NCBI GenBank assembly: GCA_015698045.1
Contig: BLAL01000257.1
Span: forward strand, 248,001-312,000
Source: Rhizophagus clarus
Taxonomy: Eukaryota > Glomeromycota > Glomeromycetes > Glomerales > Glomeraceae
Reading direction: 5' to 3'
Length of the DNA stretch: 64,000 nt
Positions within the stretch are counted from its first letter, which is position 1. Every line of letters begins with the position of its first letter. The notes beneath the pieces are model-generated. The model was given only the letters and a program-made list of their open reading frames with translations. It was not told the DNA's origin and did not search any database. The translations under genes and the position numbers were made by a program. Positions 12,385 through 24,520 of this stretch are shown piece by piece.

Positions 12385-12855
12385 GTGTATAATCGCAAAT
12401 ACCACTTTTGTTTAATAGAACAAACATTTAATGAAACACTATCCCATAATCTACCACCTGTTAAATATCCTCCAGATACCGGTATTTCAGTGAGTACAAG
12501 ATTTGTAGAAAGGATTTGGCCGCCAATAAAAATAGGCTACTGGAATGAATTCTTTGATGAAAAGCTAAAATTTATCAAGATATATATTGAATCTGAGATT
12601 GATGCCGTGATAGTGCCATATTTTGATGACTCTAATATTGGCAAAGGTACAGTATACCAGATTTCACTTGCCGAGTATTTGCAAATAATGATGGGAAAAT
12701 CATCCTCCCAATAGAAGACAAAAGGAATCTTATTTAGAGCCATTGGTCAAAGATATAGTATCATTAAAGATTCCCATGTAAGAGATGCAATTCGGCAACA
12801 GCAGCTTCAGTATGGTATTTTAACCAGTTATGATTACCACTGGTTCTTATACTGA
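12385..12855 (+). pseudogene. PD-(D/E)XK-nuclease-like gene, damaged copy 1 (left arm of inverted duplication)
   Basis: The frame carries Trp-Pro-Pro-(x)-Lys-Ile-Gly-(x)-Trp-Asn-(x)-Phe-Phe-Asp-Glu, then Asn-Ile-Gly-Lys-Gly, then Leu-Ala-Glu-Tyr-Leu-Gln-Ile. After a frameshift it ends with Tyr-Gly-Ile-Leu-Thr-Ser-Tyr-Asp-Tyr-His-Trp-Phe-Leu-Tyr. No ATG opens it; the ORF begins at a non-ATG codon. Compared with the inverted copy at 13320-14049 it has lost about 100 bp between the Phe-Asp-Glu and Lys-Phe-Ile-Lys segments and more near the Pro-Asp motif, so it is the more decayed copy. In this fungal family the conserved Gly-x-Pro-Asp and Glu-x-Lys pair suggests a restriction-endonuclease fold; that assignment is from motif pattern only. 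Confidence 0.55.
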
Positions 12856-13885
12856 CTAAAAGAGAAATCAATTAAATTATATATTTTGGGTTTTAAATAT
12901 GGTTACATCTTGTAAAATTCCATTAATTAGAAAGGTAACTTGGATTTCTTTGCATAAAAATATTGATAACATCCACTTTATAATGTGACTGTACTGTTAC
13001 ATTTTATAATAAAAATTGCAAGAAAGAATTTAGTAAAAATAGAGTAAAAAGAAACAAAAAATTTAGTTAATTTTTGGATTTCATACCTGAAATTGGAATG
13101 GCAGTATATACTTACTGTATGTGGAAAATTTTAATTTTCAGATAGGGCAATATTCATTAACAGTAGAGAACATTAATGGCCAATTATACTAGGATGAGGA
13201 GATTCAGGATCATCATTTGCAAGATAAGCTAAGTATGCATAGGCTTTAAGAACAGATGGGGATGTTGAATTCAATGGGAGAGCTTTTGAAATATATAATT
13301 TAATTGATTTCTCTTTTAGTCAGTATAAGAACCAGTGGTAATCATAACTGGTTAAAATGCCATACTGAAGTTGTAATGAAATCATGTAGTTATATATTTG
13401 CCGAATTGCATCTCTCACATGGGTATCTTTCAATGATAATGTTGTATCTCTGACTAATGGCTCTAAGATAAGATTCCTCTTGTCTTCTATTGGGAAGATT
13501 ATTTTCCCACCATTATATATTTGCAAATACTCGGCAAGTGACATCTGGTATACCTTTGCCAATATTAGGGTCATCTTTAAAATCAGAATTTTTTTGTTTT
13601 GAAAATTCATAGTATGGCCCTATAAGAGTGTTTAATACTTGGAAAATATTAACCATTATTGCGGCATCAACATCAGATTCAATATGTATCTTTAAATTTT
13701 TAATAAATTTTGGTTTCTTATATTGCCTTTGTTCTTGATCAAAATTGAATTGAGTTACTTCATCAAAAAATCCATTCCAGTGGCCTATTTTTGTTGGCGG
13801 CCAAATCCCTCCCACAAATCTTGTACTCACTGAAATACTGGTATCTGAAGGATATTTAACAGGTGGTGGATTATGGGATAATGCT
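12415..13885. repeat. inverted duplication, arms about 0.47 and 0.6 kb, spacer about 0.4 kb
   Basis: 12415-12890 and 13285-13885 are reverse complements of each other with high identity over most of their length, including the non-coding 3' flank just beyond the stop codon. The spacer 12891-13284 is AT-rich and holds no gene. The left arm carries deletions relative to the right. A transcript crossing it could form a long hairpin. Confidence 0.8.
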
Positions 13886-14049
13886 TCGCTGAGCAAATTT
13901 GTTTTCTTTTTTTTCTGTGAAACGAAAGTGGTATCTGCGCTTAATTTTCGTTTCTTTGTGCATGAATTCATTGCTCCATCCCCTGAGGTTTCAGCCACAC
14001 TTGCAGTTTCATCCCCCGAATTCTCTGGCGCATTAATGTTCATCCACAT
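13320..14049 (-). pseudogene. PD-(D/E)XK-nuclease-like protein, copy 2, one frameshift
   Basis: ATG at 14047-14049. The N-terminus has Ser/Thr/Gly-rich sequence followed by basic clusters (Lys-Lys-Arg-Lys and a run of Lys) that look like nuclear localisation signals. The body has Trp-Pro-Pro-Thr-Lys-Ile-Gly, a long helical middle, then Gly-Lys-Gly-Ile-Pro-Asp. A frameshift near 13550 separates this from Ala-Glu-Tyr-Leu-Gln-Ile...Phe-Pro-Ile-Glu-Asp-Lys-Arg and the C-terminal Tyr-Gly-Ile-Leu-Thr-Ser-Tyr-Asp-Tyr-His-Trp. The Pro-Asp and Glu-x-Lys pair is the PD-(D/E)XK signature, so a nuclease-fold domain is plausible, with catalytic Asp and Glu/Lys present if the frameshift is bridged. Full length would be about 240 residues. 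Substrate and role are unknown. Expanded families of such proteins are common in arbuscular mycorrhizal fungi. Confidence 0.55.
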
Positions 14050-14361
14050 TTTATCTACTTTTCTAACATCAGACTTTATTAAACAAAATAAAGAAAATGG
14101 TGAGAAAATACTCCACAGATAGCAGTATTAAAATTAATTAGAGTGGCCAGATATGAAACACCAACACAAGCATCTTTATGTATAAAAGGAAGGTACATAA
14201 CCTATCCCTCTTCCAGGATAAGTAGACCTTTATCAAAAAAGTTGTGTTGATATGCCATAACTAATTCGATTTTTTGCAGAGATACAGTACCTTATCCTCT
14301 TGTCAGGGCGCAGGTGACAAGGGCTGCAAAGAACCACCACTCTAACCTTTTCTTAAATCAA

Positions 14362-14580
14362 CTAACTAACCTTCCTATTTTTTAAAAGTTCTTCTGCACG
14401 TTCTTGCCAATCTTTAGATATATGATCGTCGTTGCTAATTACAAGCAAATCATTGTAAAACACCCTGTGCGTGGCTCTTTTATTCGCGAAATTGTTATTT
14501 CCAATAGTGAAGGCATTAAAGTTTTCAAGGGACCAATATTCACTTGAAAAAATCGTAAAATATTTGTTAACGTTATTCAT
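14362..14580 (-). CDS. hypothetical small protein, probably first exon of a spliced gene
   Basis: An ATG at 14578-14580 opens a 66-70-codon frame rich in Asn, Asp, Lys and Glu, ending in Glu-Arg-Ala-Glu-Glu-Leu-Leu-Lys-Asn-Arg-Lys. The last Lys codon is followed by GTTAGT, a plausible donor, and TTCTTTGCAG lies about 45 bp downstream, so an intron of about 47 bp is possible. The joined frame would close a few codons later. No domain recognised. The upstream 100 bp are AT-rich with a TATATATATA run at about 14664. Confidence 0.35.
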   Translation of the reverse strand: MNNVNKYFTIFSSEYWSLENFNAFTIGNNNFANKRATHRVFYNDLLVISNDDHISKDWQERAEELLKNRKVS

Positions 14581-14599
14581 ATTTTGTATTTATGTTTAA

Positions 14600-16220
14600 A
14601 AAATTTTAATAATTGTATTGTATTAATTTTTATTTTTATTTCGATTGAAAAAAAAAGTCCTCTATATATATAATATTTGTATTATCCTTTCAAACGAAAA
14701 CGAAACTGAACTCAAAATTATAAATAATAATACAGACCATTGTCGCATCGTAGGGTAATAATATCGGACTTTAATTTCCGTATTTAACAGAACTTTTTCA
14801 AAGCCAATTTAACTTTTCAAAAAAAAAAAGACATTATTTGGAAAATATATTATTTACTGGTAAAAGTCTAATACGCGAGTAACGCGACTTACTGTATACT
14901 AAATTTTCTAATAAAATACTTGTTATCGGATATAGAAAATATGTAAACCTTTCGGACTTAAGAGTTAGAACAAATTAGTACAAAATTACAATATTATTAG
15001 ATATGTTGTGCGTGTTGATTCGGATTTTTAAAAATAATTATATTAACGTCTTGTACAATCTGAATAGTTAATAGCAGCAATTGATTTTCTCATAAAATAA
15101 AAAACAATTTACGAGATTATTCGGGTTTTAAAAAATATGTAAATTATGTAAGAATCTATAAATAATCTTTTTTCCGTAATATAAAGTAATATAAAATAAG
15201 TATAAAGTAAACAAATATTTTGTTATGGTCCAGGTTGCATAATTAATAACATTACCGTAACTGGAGTATCAACTGATTTTCCCAAATTATATTTGCGTCG
15301 CGTCCTGTACAACTATACTCATTCCATATTCCTATCTCTGTTTCGATTTTTAGAAAATGCTTTTTTATTCGAACACATTTAACATTTACAAAGATTCTTT
15401 TCAGTTTAAAAAAATTTCATTATTTTTTTCTTTATTAGTGTTCTAAAATTTATTGTAATATTTAAATCAATTAATCCTACAGTAATCAATCATATTTTCA
15501 AGCATGTTTACTGTCATTAATAATATCGGTTTTTCATTTCCAGTTTCCACACATTTTTAAACACTGACTCTATTGCAGAAATATGTTAACGCGTTAACGC
15601 GAAAAATCAGTTTTAACAAAGCATGTTAGCGCCGAGAATTAGCCCGGTGAAATGCATCTTATCAATGAACATATAAATAAGGGAAAAATACTATCAGAGA
15701 TTGATGAATAACGTGAAGCGATAAGCTAAAGATCGTTATGTATTGGTTTATATATCGAATTTCTTAACAAAATTTCGATTCTTAATCGATTTTTTTTTTT
15801 AATTGGTAAATGCATACTTTATTTGTAATTGATGTAAAGGAACTCCATATGAATTAGTGAGAGAACTGGTTCACTATATACAAATATTTAAGGATTTGAA
15901 CAAAGCAAGTCGATAGAAAAGCAAAAAACTATTTCTAAAAATATACAATAAAAAAAAAAAATTTTAAATAATCTAAACGAAAAAAATTACCTGTCGTTAG
16001 CAAACAAAAATAATTGTGTTTAGGCATATTTTTTGATCTGATCTTATCCTACCAACTAACTCTGTTTACATCATCCAGAAATGATATATATATATCTTAT
16101 ACATTTGAATATAGTTTAAAAGCGCACTACCTAGTTAATTGTGTAAGAAAAACAATATCATAAAAAACTTACTAATAACTATACGCTACAAAACTGTTAA
16201 CTACTTTTAAAGAAAAATGG
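14600..16220. other. gene-free AT-rich interval
   Basis: No ORF, repeat or TIR pair that I can support. Only short palindromes such as TTAACGCGTTAACGCG near 15587 stand out. Confidence 0.4.
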
Positions 16221-16229
16221 TTTATCTGA

Positions 16230-16800
16230 ATTTCCCTTCAATTTTCTTTTCTCTTCTTCTTTCTCCATGTAATTCCTGAGAAATTCGCTGGAATTAGCTG
16301 AGGTAATAGATTCGGAGATCAATGGTGGCGGGACGTTGGTGGTAATCTCTTGTGCTTTAGCTTTGAACCTTCAAGATCCTTTGATATATCGAGTGGAGGA
16401 GGAGCGTCATCTGGATCGTCTGCCGAGCTTCGTTTAAGAACGTCCTTCTTATTGTTAACATCTTTTAAGTCGATTTGCAAAGTTGTCGTCTGTAGAAATC
16501 GGGGAATGTCGATATGATATGATCACATGACCACTTATCACATGATGTTACTAAGGACGCTTTAGGTGTTGTATCAACCAAATTTCTCACTTAATTTCTT
16601 CAGGAAATAATTCTTTCTGTTTTAATTTCGTATTCTTGCCATTATCTATGACATCATCTTCTTATTATTGCGAATCTTCCTCTTCTTGAACTTTTCGTCT
16701 TGTATTCTTACTTGCCACTGTTCGGCATGAGTGTCTTTAAGAATCGTTTTTCCTAAAGCTCTCATAAGGTCATCTTCATTCTTATAACTTTTTGTCATTT
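16230..16800 (-). pseudogene. possible spliced gene or remnant, Lys/Glu/Pro-rich
   Basis: This block has higher G+C than its surroundings and coding-like composition on the minus strand. An ATG near 16797-16799 opens about 50 codons (Met-Thr-Lys-Ser-Tyr-Lys-Asn-Glu-Asp-Asp-Leu...) with a GTAAGA donor-like site inside. Further down, frames with Asp-Asp-Pro-Asp-Asp-Ala-Pro-Pro-Pro-Leu and Asn-Tyr-Met-Glu-Lys-Glu-Glu-Glu-Lys-Arg-Lys-Leu appear near 16390-16480 and 16230-16340. They are not joined in one frame, so either short introns or decay separate them. I do not recognise the family. Confidence 0.3.
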
Positions 16801-16899
16801 ATTGAAGATGATTGGTTTGACGAAAGCGGCGCCGTAAGTCTTGATTATACTGGGATCATGTTATAAAGAAAGACGAGATGGATGGAACGATAAAAGACA

Positions 16900-17940
16900 T
16901 AGTCAAGATTTTTTTTCTGATAGCGATTTGACTTAATCAATGAAACAATTATGTTCCTTTTTACTCTGTTAAAAAATTGAGAACGGTTCGCAGCACAGCA
17001 GGTATATCGTCATATCATATAAATCGAAACTTGCATCATGTCGATATCGCTCATCACGAAAATTATTGATGTGACGCTTCGTTTTGAATGCAAGTATTCA
17101 ACTTTCATTAAAAGATGATTTTATTACATTTTTTTAATATTTTCTTTTGGAAGTATGTTATATAGTCAATTTATACTCATGGTTTATTAATTATTTCATT
17201 ATATATTTCATTTGTTTGTAATGTTAAAGAAAAATTTCTAATACAGTATGTCGGATGTTGTATGTATGTATCAGATATATATATTTTTTATGATAATTTG
17301 AACTTTACAAGCGAAATGATTCTAAATTCTTGTAGAAGCTCATTGAATTAAGTTTTTAATTTACAGAAGTAGTTCTGGTCATCAAATTTAATAATTATAA
17401 AATACTTAAAATTAAATCATGGCCAGAAGTAATTTACTTAATAGATTTCAAGAAGAACAATGAGTATTAATTTACCGTAACGACTTTAGCGAACCAATAA
17501 GGATTTACTAATGTAACGGATTGTTACCTTCCAATTATGATTATGACATTTGTATGTTTTTAAAAAATTTACATTTTTTTATGTAATGGTTAATTGTATA
17601 ATAATTAATAAAATGATTTTTTTTTTTATTTTTAGATTCACAATATTGTACTTGACTTTTTCATTTCGGTATATAATTTTATTTAAAAAAAAATGTATTG
17701 ATATAAATTTATTAATTTTGTTTATTTTATCAAGTTTTGGTGGAATCGGAAACGTAATTCGATATTTGTATAATGAAAGGTTATCTCATAAAAATACTAC
17801 TACTAATTATAAATTTGATTGGAACAACAATCACAACACTTTGAACGAATCAATAGTTTTAATTTAACTTTTAAACTATTTTATGCTATATACCCAAAAA
17901 TATTTCTTTATAATAATACAAGTTAAATTATAAATATGTT
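16900..17940. other. gene-free interval
   Basis: AT-rich, no supported gene. The 105-codon frame at 17550-17867 is almost all Phe/Ile/Leu/Asn/Lys from A/T runs and is treated as chance. Confidence 0.4.
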
Positions 17941-17949
17941 TAATTCAGG

Positions 17950-20650
17950 TTTACTCAATCCAATTTGCTCTATAAACTTTATCAAGCTCATTTTCTTTAT
18001 GAATACATTCAACATTACATAATATATCATGAGATATCCATTCTAACGTTTTTCTTTCTATTAATATCATGAACTGATAGAATAAATTTATCAAATATTA
18101 TTATCATTACTAGTCCAGTTTCAAAATTCAGTTGAAAAAATAATGCTTTATATAAGTAATTACATTTTTTACATTTAAAATCATTATATATATTTTTTCT
18201 TTCTGGATCTTGAGTTATACCACAGAATTTATTAATCTATAGATAGATACAATGTATCATTACATTTTATAATTTTTAGTAATATCTTTATTAATTAATA
18301 AATCACCATACCTTATTTATAAATTTCATACAGTCAAATGTAATATTATTTCTTGGGAAGTCAAACATTTTAGAATTACAACCTCAAACTTATCTTTTTT
18401 CCAACTTAGATCCATATTATCATCCAATGTTTTATATTCCAATTTGATTTATACACTCTGCCAAATTTACTTTTTGCAATACAAGTAATATTATAAAGTC
18501 TATTATAAGGTATCCATTCTAATGTCCACATCATCATGAGCTGAAAGTTGAGTATCCCAAATAAATTTGTCAATATCATAATTACCACTGGTCCAATTTT
18601 TAAAATTTTGTTGCATGACATATATAATTGCATATTCACTTTCATAATTTAAACTATCATATAATTTTCAGTTACAGGAGGATCTTGAGTTATTCCATAA
18701 AGTTTATGAGTTTAATTTCAAATATAATATCTTTTGAACTTTCTAGTGTTACAATTTCATATTTACTATTTCTTTTCCAATTTTGGATTTGACTTCCCAA
18801 TAATCTATACGTCCATCAATCCATTTTGCTCTATACACTTTGACAAATACATCACCTTCAAGAAATAAACTTTTCATAAGGTTTCCATTCCAATGCTTTT
18901 TCTAAATCATAGTCAAGTTTTCACTGAAACAATTTTGCATAACATACACAATTACATTGTTACATTTATAATTCAAAACCATCATATAATTTCTTGTTTT
19001 TGGATCCCGAGTTATTCCATAAAATTCATAATCTTTTTCTAATCTACAAATAAATTATATAAGCAAAAATTGAAATTTCAGAAAATTTAAGTACCGTAAT
19101 AATAAATTTGTCATACCCGTCCATAAATTCAAACGTAATATCTTCTTTTACTTAAAATTTTCAATGTTTCTATTATTTCTTATCCAGTCTTCGTCATTCC
19201 ATTCATTTACTGTTATATATCCGTCAACCCACTTTGCTCTATACACTCCATCTGTGATATATCCGATAAAGTTCGTCATAAAAAATCCATTCTAATGTTT
19301 TCTTTACATTATTATAAGCCAATAACTGAGTATCTAGAATAAATCTATTAATATTGACATTACCACTTTCCCATAAATAATACCTACCCACAAACTGTTC
19401 CAAATAACATATACAATCACATCTTCTACATTTATTATTTAAAACCATAATATCAAATTTTGTTTTTGGATCCGGAGTCATTCCATAAAATTCATAAGAT
19501 TGTTTAATCTAAAAATACACTGCATCTTTAAGACTTCTTAAATTTACTACATATTTTGGTTGTTGTATCTTCTCCAATTTGATTATCCACTCTAATGCTT
19601 TTTTTTTGCATTGCTATTATGAGCTATTAGCTGAGTGACTTTCAATGTAATTATTACCACTAGTCCAGTTTTCAAAACTTTTTGAAACAATTTTATGTAG
19701 CATAAACTATTACATTTTTTACATTTATAATTTAAGACTAACATATAATTTTTTGCTCTTGGATTCTGGGTTATACCATAAATTTCATAATATCTATTAA
19801 TCTATAAAGTACTACAACATATATTAATAAAAATTACATTAGTAAAAATTTTATTTTTAAAATTCATAATTATACCTTATCCATAAATTCTATAGAATGT
19901 CTTCATATTTTTCCTTCCATTTTTTATCCATATATGCTCTATATATTATGCCGAATTCATCTTCTGCAATATATTTGATATTATTAAATATATTATAAGG
20001 AATCCATTCTAACACTTTTCCTATATCATTATGAGCTGATAACTGAGTATCCTTGAATAAATTTATCAATTCATCGTTATTATTCGTCCATTTTTCAAAA
20101 TTTTCTTAAAAGTGGTTTTGCATTACATATACAGTTACATTTATTTCATTTTTTATTCAATACTATTATATAAATGTTTGTTTCTGGATCCTTAATTATT
20201 CCATAAAACTCATAATCTATTTTAATCTATAAATGTAATACTATATTAGTATGGATTAGAAAATTAATATTAAATAGTAAATAAATTATCGTAACTTATT
20301 CATATATTCCGATGAAATATTTTCTGAATTGTCTAAATTTTTCAGTCTTACGACTATCTCTTTTCTAATTTTGGATTTCAATATCCCAATAATCTATTGT
20401 CTCCACCAACCCAATTTGCTCTATAAACTATGAAACTCATTATCAACTTCAATATACTGTACTTAATACGATCAAATCTACTATAAGGTATTCATTTCTA
20501 ATGCTTCCTTTGCATCTTCATGGACGAGTATCTTGAGCAATTTTTGAAACTTTGTTGGAAATATATTACGTTATATACAATGTTACATTCTTTGCATTCG
20601 GTAACATTTGATGGATCAATTGGCTGCTTAATGATAAAGGAATCCATGTT
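17950..20650 (-). pseudogene. tandem array of seven decayed kinase-associated N-terminal exons
   Basis: Seven diverged copies of one module follow each other on the minus strand. Each encodes, in order, Tyr-Gly-Ile-Thr-Gln-Asp-Pro-like, Val-Leu-Asn-x-Lys-Cys-x-x-Cys-like, Trp-x-Ser-Gly-Asn-x-x-Ile-Asp-x-Phe-Ile, Asp-Thr-Gln-Leu-x-Ala, and Leu-Glu-Trp-Ile-Pro-Tyr. The Trp-Ile positions sit near 18036, 18505, 18880, 19285, 19590, 20005 and 20490, giving a spacing of roughly 310-490 bp. The copy at 19239-19481 is open for 80 codons; the copy at 18406-18645 is open in a mixed frame and reaches a Gly-Arg-Val-Tyr-Lys-like stretch. In arbuscular mycorrhizal fungi this module precedes a tyrosine-kinase-like domain, but no kinase catalytic motifs follow here. 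Short introns probably separate parts of each unit. All copies carry stops or frameshifts. Confidence 0.65.
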
Positions 20651-20659
20651 GTTTTATAA

Positions 20660-21798
20660 AAAAAATGATAGAAGTTGATAGATTTTATTAAAATGTAAGA
20701 TTTATATGGAATTAAGAAAAAATTACAGCCCAATAGATATTTATAATATCACGTGCCATTACGCCATATTTCTTACGTACGATTAGTACATACATTAAAA
20801 TGGATTAAACTTTTATGGTAAGTATGATGATATAAAACTTACATCAGTAAGAGTCAATTTAACCATACTAAATCTAGATTACTTGGAGATGTATTGTCAT
20901 ACTGATTGTTGCATCAAAAGTTACAGATGCGGAACAAAACAATTCTTAAGCATATTCCTTTGTACATATCTGGGACGATGCCAGATTTGATTTGAATGAA
21001 TGAAGTCATGCCGGCTATCAACTTTACATAGAATCTAATTCAAACTATAATTACAATCTGAACCATCTTTATGTTATGATAGGTTCGGATACCTGAAAGG
21101 AATTACATTGTAAAGCCATTATAAAAAAACTGTATGTGACAAGTCATTCACACTAGGATAAGTTACGCAAATATTTTTCAGAACTTAGTAATATTTAGAA
21201 CATATGATGAAAACACCAAAGAGGAATTCCGTGTTAGAGCTTATCATGTGGGTAAGATTTTTTAGAATCGATATTAGTAATATAATAATCAAAATTCAAC
21301 ATGGATATCATAGCTACAATAGCTACATCAAAATATTAGATTGTGTAAACAAATTCATATCATTTGTATTGCATTACTGATTAAAAGAACATTGACATTT
21401 ACATACAAGAAAAAATATTTTCGAATGAAATTATTTTCACACAAGTTTACTACTTTAACGTAAGGTATCAGAATTGTTTTTACATTATTTGAAATTTATC
21501 CATCAAGGGTTAACAAGAAACATGATTTATGTAGATTACACTGAATAAATATTCCGTCTTCATGTACTGTACCTTATCATTAAGAGAATGCAACAATCAA
21601 TTTGCTTTTGTAGGCTTCACCTAGAATATTTATATCTAGTCCAGTGAACAAGATAGATTAACAAATTACCTGAATATATTATGAATCAGTAATTAACTAC
21701 AGTCGAAATATCATATTATTTGTTTAAAAATATAATTTCATCCCATTTTTATTAAAAATTTGTCTAGCAAATAATAAAAAAAAAAAAAGATATAATCA
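20660..21798. other. gene-free AT-rich interval
   Basis: No supported gene or repeat. It ends in a poly-A run at about 21777-21788 just before the MITE. Confidence 0.4.
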
Positions 21799-21801
21799 CA
21801 T

Positions 21802-22153
21802 CACAGGTCGAAATTAGTTAAATAGGGTATCAATAGGATATCAATAGGTTATCAATCAGCTATCAATAGGCTACCCTATTGGTAGCCTATTGAACTTGCA
21901 CCATAATCCGTCACCAATCAGGCAGGCCGATTGATAACCTATTGATAACCTATTGATACCCTATTTAATAAAAATACCAATAGGATACTAATAGGTTATC
22001 AATAAGTTATCAATCGGCTATCAATCAGCCTGCCCGATTGGTGACAGATTATGGCGCAAGTTCAATAGGCTACCAATAGGGTAGCTTATTGATAGCCGAT
22101 TGATAACCTATTGATACTCTATTGATACCCTATTTAACTAATTTCGACCTGTG
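21802..22153. mobile_element. 352-bp foldback MITE with CACTA-type termini
   Basis: It starts CACAGGTCGAAATTAG and ends with the complement CTAATTTCGACCTGTG, flanked by a 3-bp TSD CAT (21799-21801, 22154-22156). The two halves are inverted repeats over nearly the whole element, meeting at about 21965-21975, so single strands could fold into one long hairpin. Each arm is built from tandem TATCAATAGG/TATCAATCGG-like decamers. The first 11 bases equal those of the autonomous-type CACTA element at 23510-33416, and TSD length agrees, so that element's transposase could mobilise it. Confidence 0.9.
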
Positions 22154-22397
22154 CATATTATAAAATACTTTGCAGAAATGATTATTGTAAACTAAAATAG
22201 ATAAGAGGTCAAAAGTATTCAAGAATACATATTTTAAATTAAGAACTTTCGTAAATAATAATTATAAACACGTAAAACCATCAAGAAACTTTAAAAGGAT
22301 GTCTTTCTTTCATGTTTACTATATTATTGATTATATTTACTATTTGTTAAATATTTGTATGATAATAAAATAATGTGCTTCAAGTGAAATTTATACT

Positions 22398-23506
22398 AAT
22401 TTATTTATTTATTAATGTTGTGACTGGAGGTCGTATTACATGAAAAAGCATGATAAACTTATAAAATATAAGAATAAAGCTAGCCTATGTATACAAAATC
22501 CCCACATGAGCGATTCCCAGCCAGATAACTTTTTAAACCGTTAGGCCTAGGCCATCCAGTCATACGTAACCACGGAAACACCTAAAATCCAAAAAATAGG
22601 AATAAAAAGAAAAAAATAAAGGAGAAAAAAAATCTATATTAAAATCTGTTCTAACAAAATCATAAAAATCAAACCAACCGACAGAGTGTAAAAAGTTTGA
22701 ACTGATGTAATAGATCGTTTGATGGCGATCTAAATTGGGATTCCTAGTATATGAATTTGTGATCAGTGAGCGATCCTGAGAAAAGATATTGTATTGAAAG
22801 GATGAACCATTGTGTGATGAAGTCCTGGCAGTCGAAGAACCTTGGGGAGGATCGATCCTGAAGGAGGTGAGGTTTGAAGAAGTTGAAGACGAACCAGGTT
22901 GTGAAATATTTGACGATTTGTTGTGGCGATAAGCGCATTTTTTCTTTTTAGTAACGCCTAATGAGCGTTCTCAAGCTTTAAAATCTACATTATATATCTT
23001 CCAAAAGTGTTTGGTTATATTATGAAAAAATGGTAAGAGAGAGAAATAAGGACCAAGTTACGAGTAAACTTGGATTTAATACAAACAGAGAGCAGTGATA
23101 CTAGCTCTTCAGGGATACATTGATGAAATAATAGGTATATTGGGTGAAAAATATCATTCACAGGGGAAAAGAGTATCAAACGAGAAAGGTATGAGGTAAT
23201 ATTGACCGATAAGTCAGTATCCAAATGGGAAGAAATCTGTTTATGAACCAAAAGTTCGAATTGTTGAAGGCGTTCGTTCAGGTCAGTAAAGGAAGAGGAG
23301 CAAAATCCTAAATGTGTGTTGTTATATTGGTAAGTGTTGCACTGTGAACAGTGATAGTGTGTGTGAGGAAAATATAAAAGAGGATATCTGCGAACAGAGA
23401 TATCTGCTGTAGGGAGTTGGTGAGTTAAACATTTGATTTTGAAACTGAGGATTTGATCTTGTAAATCGGAGCACAGAGAGTTACCATGATTGTGATTGAT
23501 CCACGT
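22398..23506 (-). pseudogene. 3' part of a LINE: C-terminal Cys/His region and 3' UTR
   Basis: Minus-strand frame 23512 down to the stop near 23015 reads ...Leu-Pro-Thr-Ala-Asp-x-x-x-Arg-Arg-Tyr-Pro, then Cys-Ser-Gln-Cys and His-x-Gly-Phe-Cys, the Cys/His knuckle region that follows RNase H in fungal I/Tad-like LINEs. The frame is continuous with 33420-33700 when the CACTA element is removed. Below 23015 is non-coding 3' sequence. The likely 3' end is the ATTTATTTATTTATT run at about 22400-22415, read on the minus strand as a TAAA-type LINE tail. Confidence 0.7.
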
Positions 23507-23519
23507 CGACACAGGTCGA

Positions 23520-24160
23520 ATGAAAAAAAATCGTCAAAAATCGGCAGTCTGATTTTTAACCGATTTTTGGATATATTTGTTTGATTTGTGGCTTTTTAAA
23601 GCCGATTTTATGGCGCGAATTGTTTGTGATCGGAAATACGTTATTTATGAACAAAAAATCAGAATGCCGATTTTGGCAGATTTTGCGAAAATTGGCATTC
23701 CGATTTTAAAATAAACATGTCGATAGCTAAAAATAAGACTGCCGGTTTATAGCTATATTTGTCCTATTTATGGCATTTTGCTGCCGATTTTATGGCACGT
23801 ATTGTTGGCAATTGGAAATTCTTTTATTTTTATCGACATAAATCAGAATACCGTTTTAAAATTATAATTGCCGATTCTCGCAAAATCAGAACGCCGATTT
23901 TTAAATAATCATGCCAAATCTCCTAAAATCGGATTGCCAAGTTTAATTCAGTATAAACATTTTAAAAATAGTTTATGCCGATTTATATATCGGATCTTTC
24001 TATTATCGATTTTCTCATAATTCATAATTACTATTATTGTCCGGTTTTTTAGCTCGGTATAAACATTTCAAAAATAGTTTATGCCGATTTATATATCGGA
24101 TCTTTCTATTATTGATTTTCTCGTAATTCATAATTACTATTATTGTCCGGTTTTATTTTA
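23520..24160. repeat. left subterminal repeats of the CACTA element
   Basis: About a dozen GCCGATTTT/AAAATCGGC words in both orientations. A 110-bp segment is duplicated in tandem (about 23939-24048 and 24049-24158), each copy containing TTATGCCGATTTATATATCG and CATAATTACTATTATTGTCC. Such arrays bind TnpA-type proteins in known CACTA elements. 24180-24400 is ATT/TTA microsatellite-like. Confidence 0.75.
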
Positions 24161-24520
24161 TTTTTCCATTTTTGATAATTGATTTATATTTAATATTTAA
24201 TATGTATGATATATAATATGTATGCTATTATTTTATAATATATACTGCAATTTATGATATATTTATTATTATTATATTATTATATTGTCCATATTATTAT
24301 TATTATATTACTATATTGTTCTTATTATTATATTATTATTATGTATAGAATGTTTATATAAAATATATTAAAATCATATTTTACTTATAAATGGCTATAA
24401 AATAACCAAAAGAGATTAATAGGATAGAAACGATATTAGAGAGTTAATTTATAAACAACGGAATTTAAATCACTCAAAATACAAGCAGTTGATTTTAAAT
24501 GATGAAACAAATACCTAAAT

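Noticed and set aside
17550..17867. 105-codon Phe/Ile-rich ORF
   Set aside because: Composition follows local A/T runs; no domain, no splice context, no relative in the window.
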